Shown in pieces: positions 46,598-55,199 of a stretch of DNA of 64,000 nt. Positions within the stretch are counted from its first letter, which is position 1. Every line of letters begins with the position of its first letter. The translations under genes and the position numbers were made by a program. The notes beneath the pieces are model-generated. The model did no database searches. It was not told the origin of the DNA and saw nothing but the letters and a program-made list of their open reading frames with translations. The DNA comes from Streptomyces sp. SA15. GTDB lineage: Bacteria > Actinomycetota > Actinomycetes > Streptomycetales > Streptomycetaceae. The stretch spans positions 1-64,000 of the forward strand of contig NZ_NTGE01000116.1 of NCBI RefSeq assembly GCF_002291145.1. Direction: 5' to 3'.

Positions 46598-47817
46598 CCG
46601 GAAAGGCCGCCATGTCCACCTTCGCACCCGAGGATCCACGGCTGGACGAGATCCTGTCGTCCGCCGACCGGGACACCCGGTACGACACCCTGTCGGCGGG
46701 CCCGTCCGTGATGCGCGGACGCCACTTCGGCGGCGTCGAGCTCTGGCTCGTCACCGGATACGACGAGGTCGTCACGGTGCTCACCGATTCTCGCTTCAGC
46801 AACGACCTCAGCCGGCAGGACAGCGTTCCCCTGCCCGGCGCGAACCTGCCGGAAGACCTGCGTACAGCCCTGACCTCGACCCTCGCCGCCTACGACCCGC
46901 CGGACCACACCCGACTGCGCAGACTGGTGTCCCACGCCTTCACCGCCCGTCGGACACAGCGACTCGGGCCACGTGTCGAGCAGATCGTGGACGACCTGCT
47001 CACGGGACTCGCCGATCACGTCGACGCCGACGGCACAGTGGATCTGATGGAGCACTTCGCCCATCAGCTCCCCGTCCTGGTCATCGGTGAACTGCTGGGA
47101 GTACCGTCCGCCGACCAGCAGCGGTGGCGCTCGTCGGCCGCGGGGCTCACCAGCGGCGACCCGGCGAGGGTCGTGGCGGACGCCCGGGAGCTGATCGCCT
47201 ACATGACGGAGGCGATCGCCGTACGACGCGACGCGCGGTGGGACACGGACGACCTACTCACCGCGCTCGTCCGGGCCAGAGACGACGGCGACCGGCTCAC
47301 CGAGGGAGAACTCGTCTCCATGGCGCTGAGCATTCTGATCGCCGGGCACCGCACGACCGCTCATCTCGTCAGGACCATGGCGGTACTGGTCCTGACGGGA
47401 GCCGTGCGGTGCTCTGACCCGGCCGGGATCCCCGCGCTCGTCGAGGAGATCCTGCGCCGTCACGGGCCCGCGGAGGTGGGCACCTTGCGCATCGCACGCG
47501 AGCCGGTCGAACTGGGCGGAGCGACCATCGCGCCGGGAGACCTCGTCCAAGTGGTCCTGGCAACCGGCAACCGCGATCACCGCCGGTTCACCGAACCGGG
47601 CGTCATCGACCCCGCCCGGCGGGACAACGCGCACTTGGCGTTCGGCCACGGAGTGCACTACTGCCTGGGAGCCGCGCTCGCCAGGAGCATGGCCCACGCG
47701 GCGCTGGCCGGACTGCTGCGCTCCGCGCTGGCCATGACGCCGACACGGAGTCCGGCCCTCATGATCACAGATCCGTCCTCGGCTGTGCTGTCCGTACGGC
47801 TGGGCCCGCCAGTGTGA
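46594..47817 (+). CDS. Cytochrome P450, second of the cluster
   Basis: A 407-residue class I P450 with heme loop FGHGVHYCLGAALAR, ExxR in EEILRR and I-helix LIAGHRTTAHL (AGxxTT with Arg where Glu/Asp is common). It is of the usual soluble actinobacterial type and distinct from the P450 near the operon start. ATG 46594 overlaps the CoA-transferase stop, but ATG 46612 has a good GGAAAGG at proper spacing and may be the true start. Likely a tailoring oxidase of the peptide or of a precursor; substrate not readable from sequence. Confidence 0.9.
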   Translation: MTGKAAMSTFAPEDPRLDEILSSADRDTRYDTLSAGPSVMRGRHFGGVELWLVTGYDEVVTVLTDSRFSNDLSRQDSVPLPGANLPEDLRTALTSTLAAYDPPDHTRLRRLVSHAFTARRTQRLGPRVEQIVDDLLTGLADHVDADGTVDLMEHFAHQLPVLVIGELLGVPSADQQRWRSSAAGLTSGDPARVVADARELIAYMTEAIAVRRDARWDTDDLLTALVRARDDGDRLTEGELVSMALSILIAGHRTTAHLVRTMAVLVLTGAVRCSDPAGIPALVEEILRRHGPAEVGTLRIAREPVELGGATIAPGDLVQVVLATGNRDHRRFTEPGVIDPARRDNAHLAFGHGVHYCLGAALARSMAHAALAGLLRSALAMTPTRSPALMITDPSSAVLSVRLGPPV

Positions 47818-47909
47818 CCGGGGTTCGACCACCCACTCACGAAAGATCCGCAAAGGACCCGAGGGAAATCCCTCAGGAAATCCCCCTACAGAAAGACCAA
47901 GGAGCAACC

Positions 47910-48119
47910 ATGACCAATCCGTTCGACGACGAGGACGGCTCGTTCTACGTCCTGGTCAACGACGAGGGCCAGCACTCCCTCTGGCCCACTTTCGCGGACG
48001 TTCCGGAGGGCTGGACCGTCGCGCACGGCGAGGCGGACCGGCAGTCCTGCCTCGATTACGTCGAGGAGAACTGGACCGACATGCGTCCCAAGAGCCTGAT
48101 CCGCGCCATGGGGGACTGA
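47910..48119 (+). CDS. MbtH-like protein, NRPS adenylation chaperone
   Basis: A 69-residue MbtH family protein that binds adenylation domains and is often needed for their solubility and activity. Signature residues are all there: NPFDDEDGSFYVLVNDEGQH at the start, SLWPTFADVPEGW in the middle, and CLDYVEENWTDMRPKSL at the end. Start chosen at the ATG 6 bases after AAGGAG. It is the first gene in the operon not overlapping its upstream neighbour. Confidence 0.97.
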   Translation: MTNPFDDEDGSFYVLVNDEGQHSLWPTFADVPEGWTVAHGEADRQSCLDYVEENWTDMRPKSLIRAMGD

Positions 48120-48139
48120 TTCCTCACCGCCCTGACCGC

Positions 48140-48181
48140 GCATGCCGTTGCGTCGCCCGCCGCCCCGGCGCAACGGCATGC
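48140..48181 (+). terminator. Perfect 13-bp inverted repeat between mbtH and panD
   Basis: GCATGCCGTTGCG and its exact complement CGCAACGGCATGC are separated by 16 bases. The stem is strong but no T-run follows. It starts about 20 bases after the mbtH stop, so it could be a terminator, an attenuator or an mRNA stabiliser that splits the long operon from the panD-sbnAB block. Confidence 0.6.
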
Positions 48182-48258
48182 CCGGCGGCAGCCACACGGG
48201 CGTGGATGCCGCACACGATGCCGACACGACCGGCCGAGATCCGAAACCGAGGCACCTC

Positions 48259-48666
48259 ATGCAGCGCACCTTGATGAACGGCAAGATCCACCGTGCCACC
48301 GTGACCCAAGCCGACCTGCACTACGTCGGCTCGCTGACGATCGACTCCGACCTGATGAAGGCGGCGGACATCGTGGAGAACGAGAAGGTCCAGGTCGTCG
48401 ACATCACCAACGGCGCCCGGCTGGAGACCTACGCGATCGCGGGCGAACCCGGCTCCGGCGTGATCGGCGTCAACGGTGCGGCCGCGCACCTGGTGCTTCC
48501 CGGGGATCTGGTCATCATCATCACCTACACCCAGGTCCACGAGTCCGAACTGCACCGCCACCAGCCGAAGGTGGTGCACGTGGACGGTGCGAACAGGCAG
48601 GTCCATCAGGGGCACGACCCGGCCGAGCCGGTGCCCGGCGCACCTGCACAACTGCCGGGCCGGTAG
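48259..48666 (+). CDS. panD: Aspartate 1-decarboxylase (PanD) homologue
   Basis: A 135-residue pyruvoyl-dependent decarboxylase converting L-aspartate to beta-alanine. The self-cleavage site Gly24-Ser25 is present in YVGSLTIDSD, along with GKIHRATVTQAD, the VVDITNGARLETYAI block, and GSGVIGVNGAAAHL. The C-terminal tail after about residue 115 is variable. Found inside the cluster rather than with panBC, so it probably supplies beta-alanine (or a related decarboxylated product) to the pathway. None of the readable A-domain codes looks like a beta-alanine pocket, so the use is unclear; feeding the CoA-transferase/CCR pair is one possibility. Confidence 0.93.
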   Translation: MQRTLMNGKIHRATVTQADLHYVGSLTIDSDLMKAADIVENEKVQVVDITNGARLETYAIAGEPGSGVIGVNGAAAHLVLPGDLVIIITYTQVHESELHRHQPKVVHVDGANRQVHQGHDPAEPVPGAPAQLPGR

Positions 48667-48706
48667 TGGACGGGGAACTGGGGCCCGCGGCCCGAGGTGA
48701 ACATCC

Positions 48707-49672
48707 ATGACCATCATCACGTCACCGCAAGAGCTGTTCGGCTCCGATCTGTATGTCGACCTGCGTCCGGTGCTGGGACGCGAGCTCTATGTGAAGTGCG
48801 AGGGGCTGAACTTCGGCGGCTCGATCAAGATGAAGGCGGCCGCCTCCATGGTCGCCGCGGCCGAACGTGTCGCCCTGATCACCGAGGACACCGTGCTCAT
48901 CGAATCCTCCTCCGGGAACCTCGGTGTGGCCCTCAGCGCCATCGCGGCGAGCAAGGGACTCAACTTCACCTGTGTCACGGACCGCCGGTGCAATCAGCTC
49001 ACCGCCGCCACCATGCGGGCCCTGGGCACCACCGTTCTCGTGGTCGACGAGCCGCACCCCGAGGGCGGCTTCCTCAGAGCGCGGCTGGACCTGGTGCGCC
49101 GCCTGTGCACCGAGGACAGCCGCCATGTCTGGCTGAACCAGTACTCCAACGACGAGAACTGGAGAGCGCATTACGAGACGACCGCGCCCGAGATACTCAA
49201 ACGCTTCCCCGACGTGGACGTCGTGTTCATCGGCGTGGGCACCTCCGGTACCGCGATGGGATGCGTGCGCTACTTCCGAGACGCGGGGAGCAGCGCCCAG
49301 GTCGTCGCGGTCGACGCCGTGGGGTCGGTGAGCTTCGGCGCCCCGGCGGCGCCCCGGCACATTCCGGGGCTGGGGGCGGGAGTGCGGCCGCCCATGCTCG
49401 ATTCCAGTCTGTTCGACGATGTGGTCCATGTGCCGGAGAACGACGCCGTCCGCATGTGCCGCACCCTCTCCGCACGCGGAATGCTCTTCGGCGGTTCCAC
49501 GGGAACCGTCGTCGGCGGGGCACACACCTGGCTCAACCGGCACGATGCCGGGCGCTCCCTGCAGTCGATCTGCATCTCACCCGACATGGGCGAGCGCTAC
49601 CTGGAGACGGTCTACAACGACGACTGGGTGGTCGACCACTTCGGCCCGCAGGCCCTTCAGCCGATCCTCTGA
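48707..49672 (+). CDS. sbnA: 2,3-diaminopropionate biosynthesis protein SbnA (PLP synthase)
   Basis: A 321-residue fold-II PLP enzyme of the cysteine synthase family, SbnA branch. It joins O-phospho-L-serine and L-glutamate to N-(1-amino-1-carboxyethyl)-glutamate. The PLP Lys lies in GGSIKMKAA, substrate loop SSSGNLGVAL, phosphate-binding GVGTSGTAMG and the C-terminal GSTGTVVGGA. It sits 22 bp before SbnB, its usual partner. Together they make L-2,3-diaminopropionate, which matches the acidic pocket of A2 in NRPS1. Confidence 0.93.
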   Translation: MTIITSPQELFGSDLYVDLRPVLGRELYVKCEGLNFGGSIKMKAAASMVAAAERVALITEDTVLIESSSGNLGVALSAIAASKGLNFTCVTDRRCNQLTAATMRALGTTVLVVDEPHPEGGFLRARLDLVRRLCTEDSRHVWLNQYSNDENWRAHYETTAPEILKRFPDVDVVFIGVGTSGTAMGCVRYFRDAGSSAQVVAVDAVGSVSFGAPAAPRHIPGLGAGVRPPMLDSSLFDDVVHVPENDAVRMCRTLSARGMLFGGSTGTVVGGAHTWLNRHDAGRSLQSICISPDMGERYLETVYNDDWVVDHFGPQALQPIL

Positions 49673-49693
49673 CTCCTGGAAAGGAAAGTCCGC

Positions 49694-50695
49694 GTGTTCG
49701 ACTTCGACCTGGTTCCCGGACCCGTGGTCAACGAGATCTTGAACAACAACCGGACCGGTGTCATGGCGCTCGTGCGGCAGACGTACCTTCAGCACGAGGC
49801 CGGCGAGTCGGTGAACCCCGACAGCTGCTTTCTCCGCTTCCCGGAAAAGCCGGATGCGCGGATCATCGCGCTGCCTGCGTTCCTCGGCGCGGATGTCCAA
49901 CTCGCGGGTATCAAATGGATCTCGAGCTTCCCGGCCAATACCTGCAAGTCCATACCGCGTGCCTCGGCCGTGCTGATCCTCAACAACTACGAGACCGGAT
50001 ATCCCATCGCCTGCATGGAGGCCGCGCAGATCAGCGCCGCACGGACGGCGGCCTCGGCTGCCGTGGCGGCACAGGCCCTGCGCCCCGGCGGGTACGAGGG
50101 AACCCGCATCGCGGTCGTCGGTGCCGGCGTCATCGCCCGCAATGTGTGCCGGTACCTGCGCGAGGCCGGCTGCCGCCCCGCCTCCTACCTCGTGCACGAC
50201 GTGGACGAGACGTCCGGGCAGGCCCTCGTCGGCCACCTGCGCAGCGCCCTGGGGGAGCGCGCCGAGTTCACCGACGACCTCGGTACAGCTCTGAAGGCCG
50301 ACACGGTGATCTTCGCCACCACGGCGGGCCGTCCCTATGTCCACACCCACTTCGAGCCGGAGCAGGTCGTCCTCAACCTGTCGCTGCGTGACCTCGCCCC
50401 CGAGGTGATCCTGACGGCGTCCAACGTCTTCGACGACGTCGAGCACTGCATGAAGGCCGACACCTCGCCGCACCTGGCGGAGCAGGCGACAGGGGGGCGG
50501 GACTTCGTGACCGGCACGCTCGCCGGAGTCCTGACGGGCGCCGTGTCCGTGCCGCCGGACAGGCCGGTGATCTTCTCGCCGTTCGGGCTCGGCATCCTCG
50601 ACCTCGCCGTCGGCGCGTTCGTCCACCGCCGCGCCCGCACGGCCGGCACGACCGTTGCCGTGCCGGACTTCTTCGCCGAGACCCGGCGGTGGTGA
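49694..50695 (+). CDS. sbnB: 2,3-diaminopropionate biosynthesis protein SbnB (dehydrogenase)
   Basis: A 333-residue member of the ornithine cyclodeaminase/mu-crystallin family. SbnB oxidatively hydrolyses the SbnA product with NAD+ to L-2,3-diaminopropionate and 2-oxoglutarate. The NAD-binding Rossmann motif VVGAGVIARNVCRYL lies near residue 138; ISSFPANTCKSIPRASAVL and the NNYETGYPIACMEA block are typical. Starts at GTG preceded by GGAAAGGAAAG. It is the last intact gene of the cluster; a chimeric remnant follows. Confidence 0.94.
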   Translation: MFDFDLVPGPVVNEILNNNRTGVMALVRQTYLQHEAGESVNPDSCFLRFPEKPDARIIALPAFLGADVQLAGIKWISSFPANTCKSIPRASAVLILNNYETGYPIACMEAAQISAARTAASAAVAAQALRPGGYEGTRIAVVGAGVIARNVCRYLREAGCRPASYLVHDVDETSGQALVGHLRSALGERAEFTDDLGTALKADTVIFATTAGRPYVHTHFEPEQVVLNLSLRDLAPEVILTASNVFDDVEHCMKADTSPHLAEQATGGRDFVTGTLAGVLTGAVSVPPDRPVIFSPFGLGILDLAVGAFVHRRARTAGTTVAVPDFFAETRRW

Positions 50696-50799
50696 CGATC
50701 CTCCCCCGGTCCTGGTCATCCGGCGACGTCGGCCGCCCGGGAACGGGGGACAGCGGACCAACGGGACGATCATTCAGCCGGTATCGGGGCGGAGGATGT

Positions 50800-51174
50800 A
50801 TGGCTGCTGGGGCAGGGCCTTTACGCGTGCATGAGCTGTTCGAGGCGCAAGTGGTTCGGTCGCCGGACGCCGTCGCCGTGGTCCACGGCGAACAGCGGTG
50901 CCATTCGCCGGACGCCGCCGCCGTCAGCCTGCTCCAGTCAGCGGCCAAGGCGGGTGGGCCGGGTGCTCGGGTGCTGATCGTCGAGGCTGTGATGCCGGAC
51001 GGCGACGAGCCGCACGTGGCCAAGACGATCGACCTCACCATGCTCGCCATGGGCTCCGGGAAGGAACGCACCCGGTCGGAGTACGAGTCGCTGCTGAACG
51101 CCGCCGGTATCAGCATCGACAGGGTCGTGTCGACGCCGACTCCCTACTCGATCATCGAAGCGACGATCGACTGA
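50800..51174 (+). pseudogene. Chimeric ORF: start of an NRPS adenylation domain fused to an O-methyltransferase tail
   Basis: The first 30 residues (RVHELFEAQVVRSPDAVAVV, then HGE) are the opening of an adenylation domain, at the very start of a gene with its own GGCGGAGG ribosome site. From about base 50905 the frame becomes the end of an acetylserotonin-type O-methyltransferase (SLLQSAAKAGGPGARVLIVE, TIDLTMLAMGSGKERT, SIIEATID stop). The catalytic core of both parents is missing. This looks like an in-frame deletion junction that removed the rest of an NRPS gene and most of a methyltransferase gene. The product is unlikely to be functional. Confidence 0.82.
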
Positions 51175-51534
51175 GACCGTGTTCCGGGCCCATGCCTTGG
51201 CCGCGTAGGCCGCGTGCGAGGTTCCCCTCTCCGTCGGCGAGGGGAACCACCGCCTGAACGGCTGCGGCCTTGAGGCGGATGATGGCGGCGAAGCTCCTTG
51301 CTCCGTACGGTAGTTGACACCATCGCAACGGGCAAGGAGCTTCGTGCGTCACGCTCAAGAGGACGAGTTCCATGTCGGCGCGTCCCAGGCCAACTGACCC
51401 CTGATCCCCTCAAGGGAGGTCATGGAGTACATGGAGCAGGCGTCAGCGGTCACCCTTGAGCATGATGGGCCGACGGAAACTCGCCTAGCGCTGTGACCGC
51501 GTAGGTTCGCCGGGTTAGCGGTTGGAGCGATTGG
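51175..51534. other. Intergenic region at the cluster border
   Basis: No recognisable gene. It contains the inverted repeat listed separately and leads into an IS630-type transposase gene. I could not find convincing terminal repeats for that element here. Confidence 0.5.
51220..51248 (+). terminator. Hairpin after the chimeric ORF
   Basis: GGTTCCCCTC and GAGGGGAACC form a perfect 10-bp stem with a 9-base loop, 45 bases after the stop of the chimeric ORF. There is no T-tract, but such hairpins act as terminators in Streptomyces; it may end the cluster transcript. Confidence 0.6.
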
Positions 51535-52692
51535 ATGAGCGGTGACGTCCGTTCCACCGCTGGAGGCCCGGTGGCTGAGCCTGTCCGTGTGCGCAGACTG
51601 ACTGACCAGGAGGGGCAGAAGCTACAGCAGATCGTGCGGCGGGGGAGCACGAGTTCGGTGCGTTACCGGCGCGCGATGATGCTGCTGGCCTCGGCTGGCG
51701 GGAACCGGGTGCCGGTGATCGCCCAGCTGGTGCAAGCCGACGAGGACAACGTGCGTGAAGTGATCCACCGGTTCAACGAGATCGGCCTGGCCTGCCTGGA
51801 CCCTCGATGGGCGGGAGGCCGTCCCCGCCTGCTCACCCCTGACGACGAGGACTTCGTCATCCAGACGGCCACCACCCGCCCCACCAGGCTCGGCCAGCCC
51901 TTCACCCGCTGGTCGATCCGCAAACTCGCCGTCTACCTGCGGAAAGTGCACGGACGCGTCATCCGTATCGGCCGGGAAGCCTTACGGTGCCTGCTGGTGC
52001 GCCGCGGCATCACCTTCCAGCGCACCAAGACCTGGAAGGAATCACCCGACCCCGAACGCGACGCCAAGCTCACCCGCATCGAGCAGGTGCTGGACCGCTT
52101 CCCCGACCGAGTCTTCGCCTTCGACGAGTTCGGGCCCCTGGGAATCCGCCCCACTGCGGGCTCCTGCTGGGCCAAGCAGGGCAAGCCAAACCGGCTGCCG
52201 GCGACCTACCGCCGCACCCACGGCGTCACCTACTTCCACGGCTGCTACTCCGTCGGCGACGACCGGCTGTGGGGCGTAAACCGCCGCCGCAAGGGCACCG
52301 CCAACACCCTGGCCGCGCTGAAGTCGATCCGCACCGCCCGACCCGACGGCGCCCCGATCTACATCATCCTGGACAACCTCTCCGCCCACACCGGCGCCGA
52401 CATCCGCCGCTGGGCGAAGAGGAACAAGGCCGAGCTGTGCTTCACCCCGACCTACGCCTCCTGGGCCAACCCGATCGAGGCCCGCTTCGGCCCACTGCGG
52501 CAGTTCACCCTGGCCAACTCCCACCACCTCAGCCATCCCGCGCAGACCCAGGCCCTGCACCGCTGCCTGCGCTGGCGCAACGCCAACGCCCGTCACCCCG
52601 ACGTACTCGCCGCCCAGCGCAAGGAACGCGCCCGCATCCGCATCGAGAAGGGCATCCGATGGGGTGGACGCCCCCTCGCTACCGCGGCCTGA
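51535..52692 (+). CDS. IS630-family transposase, apparently intact
   Basis: A 385-residue transposase with an N-terminal winged-helix/HTH region (LVQADEDNVREVIHRFNEIG) and a complete DDE core: Asp in FAFDEFGPLG, Asp in IYIILDNLSAH, Glu in ANPIEARFG. It is a different subgroup from the IS630 copy near 4 kb. No frame breaks are seen, so it may be active. Terminal inverted repeats were not found by eye. It stands exactly at the right border of the peptide cluster. Confidence 0.9.
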   Translation: MSGDVRSTAGGPVAEPVRVRRLTDQEGQKLQQIVRRGSTSSVRYRRAMMLLASAGGNRVPVIAQLVQADEDNVREVIHRFNEIGLACLDPRWAGGRPRLLTPDDEDFVIQTATTRPTRLGQPFTRWSIRKLAVYLRKVHGRVIRIGREALRCLLVRRGITFQRTKTWKESPDPERDAKLTRIEQVLDRFPDRVFAFDEFGPLGIRPTAGSCWAKQGKPNRLPATYRRTHGVTYFHGCYSVGDDRLWGVNRRRKGTANTLAALKSIRTARPDGAPIYIILDNLSAHTGADIRRWAKRNKAELCFTPTYASWANPIEARFGPLRQFTLANSHHLSHPAQTQALHRCLRWRNANARHPDVLAAQRKERARIRIEKGIRWGGRPLATAA

Positions 52693-52711
52693 ACTCAAGT
52701 GGGCCCTCGCG

Positions 52712-53386
52712 TCACCTTCGCCAGAACAGGTGGTGCGTCACGCCGCTCGGGCTGCGCACGACCTCCAGGTGGAACCGGTCGAGCAGCTCATCGGGGGACT
52801 CCCAGAGCCGTAGTCCGGACCCGAGCTTTGCCGGCGAGACCGCCACATGCATGGTGTCGACGAGGTCGGCATCAAGGAACTGCCGGATGGTGGTGACCCC
52901 TCCGCCGAGTCGGACGTCCTGGCCTTGCGCCGCTTCCCGCGCACGTTCGAGGATCGTGGCCGGGTCGTCGTCGACGAAGTGGAACGTGGTGTCGGAGAGC
53001 GTGAACGACGGACGCTCGTGGTGAGTCATGACGAACACCGGAGTGCGGAACGGGGGCTCCTCCCCCCACCAGCCGCGCCACTCATGGTCCTGCCAGGGCC
53101 CGCGCTGGGGGCCGAACTTGTTGCGGCCCATGATCTCGGCACCGATGTTGCGTGCGAAGTCTCGCGTGAAGTAGTCGTCGAGGCCCCGGCTCCCCCCGGG
53201 ATCCGTGCGCATGGGCCAGCTCGCCGTGGCTCCGGCCCAGGCGAAGAGCCTCTCGGGATGGTCGTGGCCGAACGGCCGCTCGAGACTCTGGTGCTCACCG
53301 GCACCGATGCCGTCACTCGAGACGTTGAAGTTCATGACTCTCAGCAGTTGATCCACGTCTGTCCTCGTCAGGTCCTGTCGCGTCAT
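52712..53386 (-). CDS. Dihydrofolate-reductase-like (RibD C-terminal domain) family protein
   Basis: A member of the RibD_C/DHFR-like reductase family, NADPH-dependent proteins common in actinobacteria and mostly of unknown substrate. Recognisable pieces: MNFNVSSDGIG near the start, GRNKFGP, the VFVMTHHERP strand, GGGVTTIRQFLDADLVDTMH and the C-terminal GVTHHLFWRR. An internal ATG at 53335 (MNFNVSSDG) matches the usual family start better than the longer ATG at 53386. Not visibly part of the peptide cluster. Confidence 0.85.
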   Translation of the reverse strand: MTRQDLTRTDVDQLLRVMNFNVSSDGIGAGEHQSLERPFGHDHPERLFAWAGATASWPMRTDPGGSRGLDDYFTRDFARNIGAEIMGRNKFGPQRGPWQDHEWRGWWGEEPPFRTPVFVMTHHERPSFTLSDTTFHFVDDDPATILERAREAAQGQDVRLGGGVTTIRQFLDADLVDTMHVAVSPAKLGSGLRLWESPDELLDRFHLEVVRSPSGVTHHLFWRR

Positions 53387-53627
53387 CGTGCGGCGAGGCG
53401 CCGCACATCATGACGTCGAACGGGACGTGGCCGGATCGACAGCGGCCCGCAACTTTTTTCCAGGCGCGTCAGGAAGCGGCCGCATTGGCACTGTGGCCGT
53501 GGCGGACGCGGACGGCATCGAGGCGGTCGCGGTGGCCGCCCGCGACCACTCACATGCGTCGCAACGGACGTCACCGCACGTCCAACCGTTCTAACCGCCG
53601 ACCCGGCGAACCTTCACGGTCAGAGCA

Positions 53628-54050
53628 CTAGGTGTACTTGCCGGTGATGCGAAGCTCCTCGTCGAAGTGGAAGATGTCGGTTCCTTCCCAGCGCATCCGG
53701 CTGCCGTAGCGGGCGCGGAGGGCCCAGCGCAGCGCCGAGGTGGCGCCGCGGGTGTGCTGGGGCGCCAGATCGAGGCGGCAGGTCCAGCGGATGGCCGCGC
53801 GACGCTGCGGTTCGTCGATGAGCCGGTCGTGTTCGTCGAAGGTGACCAGGCCGAACTTCCCCGAGAAGATCGGCACGAACGCGGCGCGGATCTGTGTGGG
53901 TCCACGGTGGGTGGTGCCGTCGCCGGGAAGGTACTCGGCGTCCTCGGCGAAGAAGGACATGGCGAGGTCGAGGTTCCGGGTGTTGAAACTGTCGACGAAG
54001 CGGTCGATGGTCTCGGTGATGGGCCCCCTGGGCTTCGCGCTCACCGTCAC
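53628..54050 (-). CDS. SnoaL-like / nuclear-transport-factor-2 fold protein
   Basis: A 140-residue single-domain protein of the SnoaL/NTF2-like superfamily: ITETIDRFVDSFNTRNLDLA, MSFFAEDAEYLPGDGTTHRG, and a late strand pair MRWEGTDIFHFDEELRITGK. These folds serve as isomerases, cyclases or ligand binders. GTG at 54050 was chosen because it overlaps the upstream dehydrogenase stop (GTGA), indicating translational coupling. A longer open frame upstream is a shadow of that gene. Specific function unknown. Confidence 0.82.
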   Translation of the reverse strand: MTVSAKPRGPITETIDRFVDSFNTRNLDLAMSFFAEDAEYLPGDGTTHRGPTQIRAAFVPIFSGKFGLVTFDEHDRLIDEPQRRAAIRWTCRLDLAPQHTRGATSALRWALRARYGSRMRWEGTDIFHFDEELRITGKYT

Positions 54051-54730
54051 CACGGGACGACGCCGTCGGCACCGAGAAACTGCCCGGTCGGGCCGTCGGG
54101 GCCAAGGAGAGCAACCCTGGCGACGACCGCAGCTGCTTGGGCCACCGGCTGGCCCACTTGACCACCCATCATGTCGGTTGCGGTCAAACCCGGATCGACA
54201 CAATTGATCCGCACAGCGGGGTATGCCTTGGCGTACTGGACGGTGAACATATTGAGAGCCGCCTTGGAAGCGCGGTACACATCCTGCGGGTAGGCGGTGA
54301 ATTCGTCGTTCGGATCGGCCGATTTGGTCAACGAGCCAATGCTGCTGGTCACGTTGACCACCGTAGGCTGCGTCGACTCCCCCAGGAGAGGCAGAAAGGT
54401 TGTCGTGACGCGGACGACACAGAAGACATTCGTGTCGAAAATCTGGTGCACGAGGTCGGACGTGAGGTCTCCGATGTGTGTCGGCGGCTCCAGCAGGCCT
54501 GCGTTGTTGACCAGTACGTCCAGTTGGCCGATGGTTGCGGCGGCAGCTTGGGCAGAGGCGTCGTCGGTGACGTCGAGCAATAGGAATTGCCCGCCCAGCT
54601 CGTCGGCGGCGCGCTCCCCTCGGGCCTTGTCCCGACAGCCCAGCCATACGGTGTGACCCTCGGCAATGAGTGCTCGCGCCGTCTCGTAGCCAATGCCCCG
54701 ATTGGCACCGGTAATGAGAATTGTTGACAT
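54047..54730 (-). CDS. Short-chain dehydrogenase/reductase
   Basis: A 227-residue classical SDR. NAD(P)-binding TGANRGIGYETARAL is at the N-terminus, LVNNAG near residue 75, catalytic Ser in NVTSSIGSL and the YxxxK pair in VYRASKAALNMF (Tyr about 152, Lys about 156). Arg in GCRDKARGE after beta-2 suggests NADP preference. It is coupled to the SnoaL-like gene and probably forms a two-gene operon with it. An O-methyltransferase fragment lies upstream on the same strand. Confidence 0.93.
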   Translation of the reverse strand: MSTILITGANRGIGYETARALIAEGHTVWLGCRDKARGERAADELGGQFLLLDVTDDASAQAAAATIGQLDVLVNNAGLLEPPTHIGDLTSDLVHQIFDTNVFCVVRVTTTFLPLLGESTQPTVVNVTSSIGSLTKSADPNDEFTAYPQDVYRASKAALNMFTVQYAKAYPAVRINCVDPGLTATDMMGGQVGQPVAQAAAVVARVALLGPDGPTGQFLGADGVVPW

Positions 54731-54812
54731 GTAATTTTCCTGAAATTCATCGACTCGATTACAGAGTCGCTCATCTCCTCAGAAGGCGTCCCCTGGGGAG
54801 TGGTCCGGTTGG

Positions 54813-55178
54813 TCAGATAGCCTCGAGTTCCATGGCGTGGTAGCCGCCGCCGACGGGGTAGGTTCTGCCGCGGCGCCAGTAGGTAGCAGCGAAGAGAGCG
54901 TCGAACTCGTCCAGGTCTCGTTCGATGCCGCCCGTGACGCAGAGCATGGTCACGTCCGCAATGGTGGCAAAGTCGGGCTTGCCGATCTCGCGGTCGACGA
55001 GCATTTCCACGACCAGGGCGCGCCCGCCTTCGCGCGCCGCAGAGCGGCAGTTGCGCAGGATCGTCGTACACCGCTCGTCGTCCCAGTCGTGGAGCACGGT
55101 CTTGAGAAGGTAGAGATCCGCGCTGGGTACCTCATGGAAGAAGTCGCCCGGCACACCGGAGAAACGGTCGGACAGGCC
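54813..55178 (-). pseudogene. O-methyltransferase, C-terminal fragment next to ISL3
   Basis: The frame ending at 54813 gives the C-terminal third of an acetylserotonin-type O-methyltransferase: DRFSGVPGDFFHEVPSADLY, LLKTVLHDWDDERC, ILRNCRSAAREGGRALVVE and the GGYHAMELEAI end. The catalytic His is in LHDWDDE. The N-terminal part is replaced by ISL3 transposase sequence from about 55200 on. Independent of, but related to, the methyltransferase tail in the chimeric ORF near 51 kb. Confidence 0.82.
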
Positions 55179-55199
55179 TCGCCGTCCGGCCTGCCGGAT

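Noticed and set aside
48707..50695. A staphyloferrin-B-like siderophore cluster, suggested by sbnA/sbnB
   Set aside because: No NIS synthetase, citrate synthase or siderophore uptake genes are present. The genes sit at the end of an NRPS operon.
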